The position numbers and the translations under genes were made by a program. A model generated the notes under the pieces. That model was not told where the DNA came from. It ran no database searches and worked only from the letters and a program-made list of their open reading frames with translations. A DNA stretch of 64,000 bases, from positions 60,744-124,743 of the forward strand of contig NZ_JAUQOP010000013.1 in the NCBI RefSeq assembly GCF_030580855.1. Reading direction: 5' to 3'. Of the stretch, positions 61,298 to 64,000 are shown piece by piece. The DNA comes from Pseudomonas citrullilanati (GTDB lineage: Bacteria; Pseudomonadota; Gammaproteobacteria; Pseudomonadales; Pseudomonadaceae). Each line of letters begins with the position of its first letter. The first letter of the stretch is position 1.

Positions 61298-63954
61298 CCA
61301 GCAAGACCCTCGATGACTACAACCGCATGCGCGACTTCAGCGCCACCTCGGAACCGGCGGCGAAGCGGCGCCCGCGCAAGTCGGCGAAAACCGCCCATGC
61401 CCTGCAATTCTGCATCCAGAAGCACGACGCCTCGCGATTGCACTACGACTTCCGCCTGGAACTCGATGGCGCGCTCAAGAGCTGGGCGGTGCCCAAGGGG
61501 CCGTCACTGGACCCCAAGGCCAAGCGCCTGGCGGTGCACGTCGAAGACCATCCGCTGGACTACGCGACCTTCGAGGGCAATATCCCCGAGGGTCATTACG
61601 GCGCCGGGGATGTCATCGTCTGGGATCGCGGCATCTGGATCCCCCAGGACGATCCCCGCGAGGCCTACGAAAAGGGCCGGCTCAAGTTCGAACTGCAGGG
61701 TGAAAAGCTCTCCGGCCTGTGGAACCTGGTGCGCACGCACATGCCCGGCAAGCAAGAGCAATGGTTTCTGATCAAGCATCAGGACGACGCGGCCCGTCCT
61801 GAAAGCGAGTACGACGTGGTGCAAGCCGAGCCAGACAGCGTGCTCAGCGAGCGCACCCTGGTGCCCCGGCAGCGGGGCAAGGCTGCGGCGGCAAAGGCGG
61901 TGAAGCCACCAGACAAAGCCGTGAAGGCGAAACCGGCCGGCAAACGCTCGAAGGCCACCCTCGATGGCGCGGTCGCCGGACCGATCCCGGACACCCTCAA
62001 GCCGGAGCTGGCGACGCTGGTGGAGAGTGCGCCTGACGGTGAGTGGCTCTACGAGATCAAGTTCGATGGCTACCGGATCATGGCGCGGATCGACAACGGT
62101 GACGTGCGCCTGATCACCCGCAACGGCCATGACTGGACCCACAAACTGCCCAGCCAGGCCAAGGCCCTGGCGGCGCTGGGGCTGGAGTCGGCGTGGCTGG
62201 ACGGCGAAATGGTGGTCGCCAATGAACAGGGGGTGCCGGATTTCCAGGCCCTGCAAAATGCCTTCGACGCCGGCAGCAGCGGCCAGATCGCCTATTACCT
62301 GTTCGACCTGCCTTACCTCAACGGCATGGATTTGCGCAAAGTCGCGGTGCAGGACCGGCGCACCGCGCTGGAGGCGGTGCTCAAGGGCAATGACAGTCCC
62401 TTGCTGCGCTTCTCCGATGCGTTCGAGGAAACCCCCGACGCGCTGCTCAACAGCGCCTGCCAGATGCAGATGGAAGGGCTGATCGGCAAGCGCGTGGGCA
62501 GCGTCTACACCTCCCGCCGCAGCAGCGACTGGATCAAGCTCAAGTGCAAGAATCGCCAGGAGTTCGTGGTGGTCGGCTTCAGCGATCCGAAGGGCGCACG
62601 CAGTGCGTTCGGTGCCTTGCTGTTGGGGCTGCACGACGCCGACAGTGGCGAGTTGCGCTACGCCGGCAAGGTCGGGACCGGGTTCAACGAGACGACCCTC
62701 AAGAGCATCCACCAACAACTGGTGCCCCTGGAGCGCAAGAAGCCCGCGCTGGCCAACCCGCCCACCGGCTACGAGGCCAAGGGCGTGCATTGGCTGGAGC
62801 CGACGCTGCTGGCCGAAGTGGCGTTCGCCGAAATGACCAAGGAAGGCTCGGTGCGCCACGCCGTGTTCCATGGCTTGCGCAACGATAAACCGGCCAAGGC
62901 CATTACCCAGGAGTTGGCGAAACCCGTGGACAAGCCTGCCGACCAGAAAGCCGCCACCAAAACCCAGTCAAAGACGAAAGCCGAAGCGCAGCCGGCACCG
63001 GCCAAGCCCAAGCCCAAGCCCAAGGCACAGGCCAAAGGCAAGGCCAGCGAATCATCGGCCATGGACGGCAAGGTGCGGATCACCCATCCCGAGCGCGTCA
63101 TCGATGCCACCACCGGTACCACCAAGCGGCAATTGGCCGAGTACTACGCCAGCGTCGCCGAGTTCATCCTGCCGGAACTGGCGGACCGCCCGGTGGCACT
63201 GGTGCGCGCGCCGGACGGGATTGCCGGCGAGCTGTTCTTCCAGAAGAACGCCGAGCGCCTGGCGATCCCCGGTATCACGACCCTGGACAAGGACGTCACC
63301 GGGCACCCGGTGATGATCATCAACAACCCCGAGGCGCTGATCGGCGCGGTGCAAATGAGCACCGTGGAACTGCACACCTGGAACGCCACGACGGTGGACC
63401 TGGACAAGCCCGACCGCTTCGTCCTCGACCTTGACCCGGACCCGGCGCTGCCCTGGAAAAGCATGGTGGAAGCGACGCAGTTGACCCTCTCGGTCCTCGA
63501 TGAGTTGGGCCTGAAGGCGTTTCTCAAGACCAGTGGCGGCAAGGGCATTCATATCGTCGTGCCGCTGACTCGCAAACTCGGCTGGGACGAGGTCAAGGGC
63601 TTCAGCCACGCCATCGTCAGCCACATCGCCAAGCTGCTGCCGGATCGCTTCTCGGCGGTCTCGGGCCCGAAGAACCGGGTAGGGCGGATTTTCATCGATT
63701 ACCTGCGCAACGGCCTCGGCGCCACGACGATCTGCGCCTATGCCGCGCGGACCCGCGAAGGGCTACCGGTGTCGGTGCCGATCTACCGGGACGAAGTGGC
63801 GCAGCTCAAGGGGGCGAACCTGTGGAACGTGCACAACGTCCACGAACGGCTGGCGGAAGTGGGGCACGAACCGTGGGCCGACCTGAAGAAAACCCGCCAG
63901 AGCATCACGGCGGACATGCGGCGGCGGATCGGCATGAAGAAGACGGCCAAGTAG
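61294..63954 (+). CDS. ligD: Multifunctional NHEJ DNA ligase LigD (PE-LIG-POL)
   Basis: 886-aa protein for bacterial non-homologous end joining with Ku. N-terminal 3'-phosphoesterase domain (QKHDASRLHYDFRLEL, HYGAGDVIVWDRG). Central ATP-dependent ligase domain with the adenylated Lys in YEIKFDGYR (K256). A Lys/Ala/Pro-rich linker (about 545-590) leads to a C-terminal polymerase domain with metal-binding FVLDLDPDP (about 709-717) and GKGIHIVVPL. The PE-LIG-POL order is that of P. aeruginosa LigD. It starts at ATG 61294, overlapping the YbdK stop as ATGA. No ku gene lies inside the window. Confidence 0.95.
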   Translation: MTSKTLDDYNRMRDFSATSEPAAKRRPRKSAKTAHALQFCIQKHDASRLHYDFRLELDGALKSWAVPKGPSLDPKAKRLAVHVEDHPLDYATFEGNIPEGHYGAGDVIVWDRGIWIPQDDPREAYEKGRLKFELQGEKLSGLWNLVRTHMPGKQEQWFLIKHQDDAARPESEYDVVQAEPDSVLSERTLVPRQRGKAAAAKAVKPPDKAVKAKPAGKRSKATLDGAVAGPIPDTLKPELATLVESAPDGEWLYEIKFDGYRIMARIDNGDVRLITRNGHDWTHKLPSQAKALAALGLESAWLDGEMVVANEQGVPDFQALQNAFDAGSSGQIAYYLFDLPYLNGMDLRKVAVQDRRTALEAVLKGNDSPLLRFSDAFEETPDALLNSACQMQMEGLIGKRVGSVYTSRRSSDWIKLKCKNRQEFVVVGFSDPKGARSAFGALLLGLHDADSGELRYAGKVGTGFNETTLKSIHQQLVPLERKKPALANPPTGYEAKGVHWLEPTLLAEVAFAEMTKEGSVRHAVFHGLRNDKPAKAITQELAKPVDKPADQKAATKTQSKTKAEAQPAPAKPKPKPKAQAKGKASESSAMDGKVRITHPERVIDATTGTTKRQLAEYYASVAEFILPELADRPVALVRAPDGIAGELFFQKNAERLAIPGITTLDKDVTGHPVMIINNPEALIGAVQMSTVELHTWNATTVDLDKPDRFVLDLDPDPALPWKSMVEATQLTLSVLDELGLKAFLKTSGGKGIHIVVPLTRKLGWDEVKGFSHAIVSHIAKLLPDRFSAVSGPKNRVGRIFIDYLRNGLGATTICAYAARTREGLPVSVPIYRDEVAQLKGANLWNVHNVHERLAEVGHEPWADLKKTRQSITADMRRRIGMKKTAK

Positions 63955-63971
63955 CCGTCACCAGGAACCTC

Positions 63972-63997
63972 TGGCGAGGGAGATCGCTCCCTCGCCA
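63972..63997. repeat. Hairpin of the GGCGAGGG palindromic family after ligD
   Basis: An 11-bp perfect stem, TGGCGAGGGAG / CTCCCTCGCCA, with a 4-base loop, 17 bp after the ligD stop and at the window edge. It shares its core with the repeats at 43495 and 46755. Confidence 0.65.
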
Positions 63998-64000
63998 CCG

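Overview
The window looks like chromosomal DNA from the Pseudomonas fluorescens group. It is GC-rich with Pseudomonas-type codon use. It carries the typical aprA-aprI-aprDEF / autotransporter protease / lipA exoenzyme locus, Pseudomonas REP hairpins, a DUF1652 protein, a bacterial FAN1-type nuclease and a PE-LIG-POL LigD. There are no rRNA or tRNA genes, CRISPR arrays, insertion sequences or prophage genes. The assignment rests on gene content read by eye, not on a database search.

Region 1 (1-22.9 kb) is a catabolic and transport cluster whose substrate I cannot name. A leftward operon encodes a ThuA-domain protein, a TPP-dependent acetolactate-synthase-like enzyme, a GMC flavoenzyme and an MFS transporter that runs off the left edge. 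It is divergent from a LacI-family regulator. Next come an APC permease, a second MFS transporter, a histidinol-dehydrogenase homologue and an XRE-type regulator. A leftward polyamine-type ABC transporter operon ending in a second GMC oxidoreductase is divergent from a rightward operon of Gfo/Idh/MocA dehydrogenase, TIM-barrel isomerase, third GMC oxidoreductase and DUF1349 protein. Four promoters here share one composite element: two TGCGTCA boxes 10 bp apart, then exactly 12 bp, then NTG(A/C)GAAATTG. In each case it points at the downstream gene. I read this as the operator of a single regulon, most simply that of the adjacent XRE regulator. It is the most interesting signal in the window.

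Region 2 (23-36.5 kb) is mixed: a frameshifted EamA remnant, a LysR gene divergent from an MDR oxidoreductase, an unrecognised 496-aa protein followed by a MocR-type regulator, pgm, an atypical UvrD-like helicase, a DUF1652 protein, and a DHA2-type MFS exporter divergent from another LysR gene.

Region 3 (36.5-48.8 kb) is the exoenzyme locus: alkaline metalloprotease AprA, its inhibitor, the complete type I secretion system AprDEF, one subtilase autotransporter and the RTX lipase LipA. AprA and LipA both have RTX repeats and C-terminal ends suited to AprDEF export. The ribosome-binding region of aprA contains an exact match to the RsmA/RsmE (CsrA) motif, suggesting Gac/Rsm translational control.

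Region 4 (48.8-64 kb) is rich in DNA-repair genes: a FAN1-type VRR nuclease translationally coupled to a nuclease-helicase of the Rad3/DinG type, a hybrid PAS histidine kinase, a small membrane protein, an NhaP-type antiporter, and a tightly packed operon of a haem-oxygenase-like diiron protein, an SAM methyltransferase, a YbdK-type carboxylate-amine ligase and LigD.
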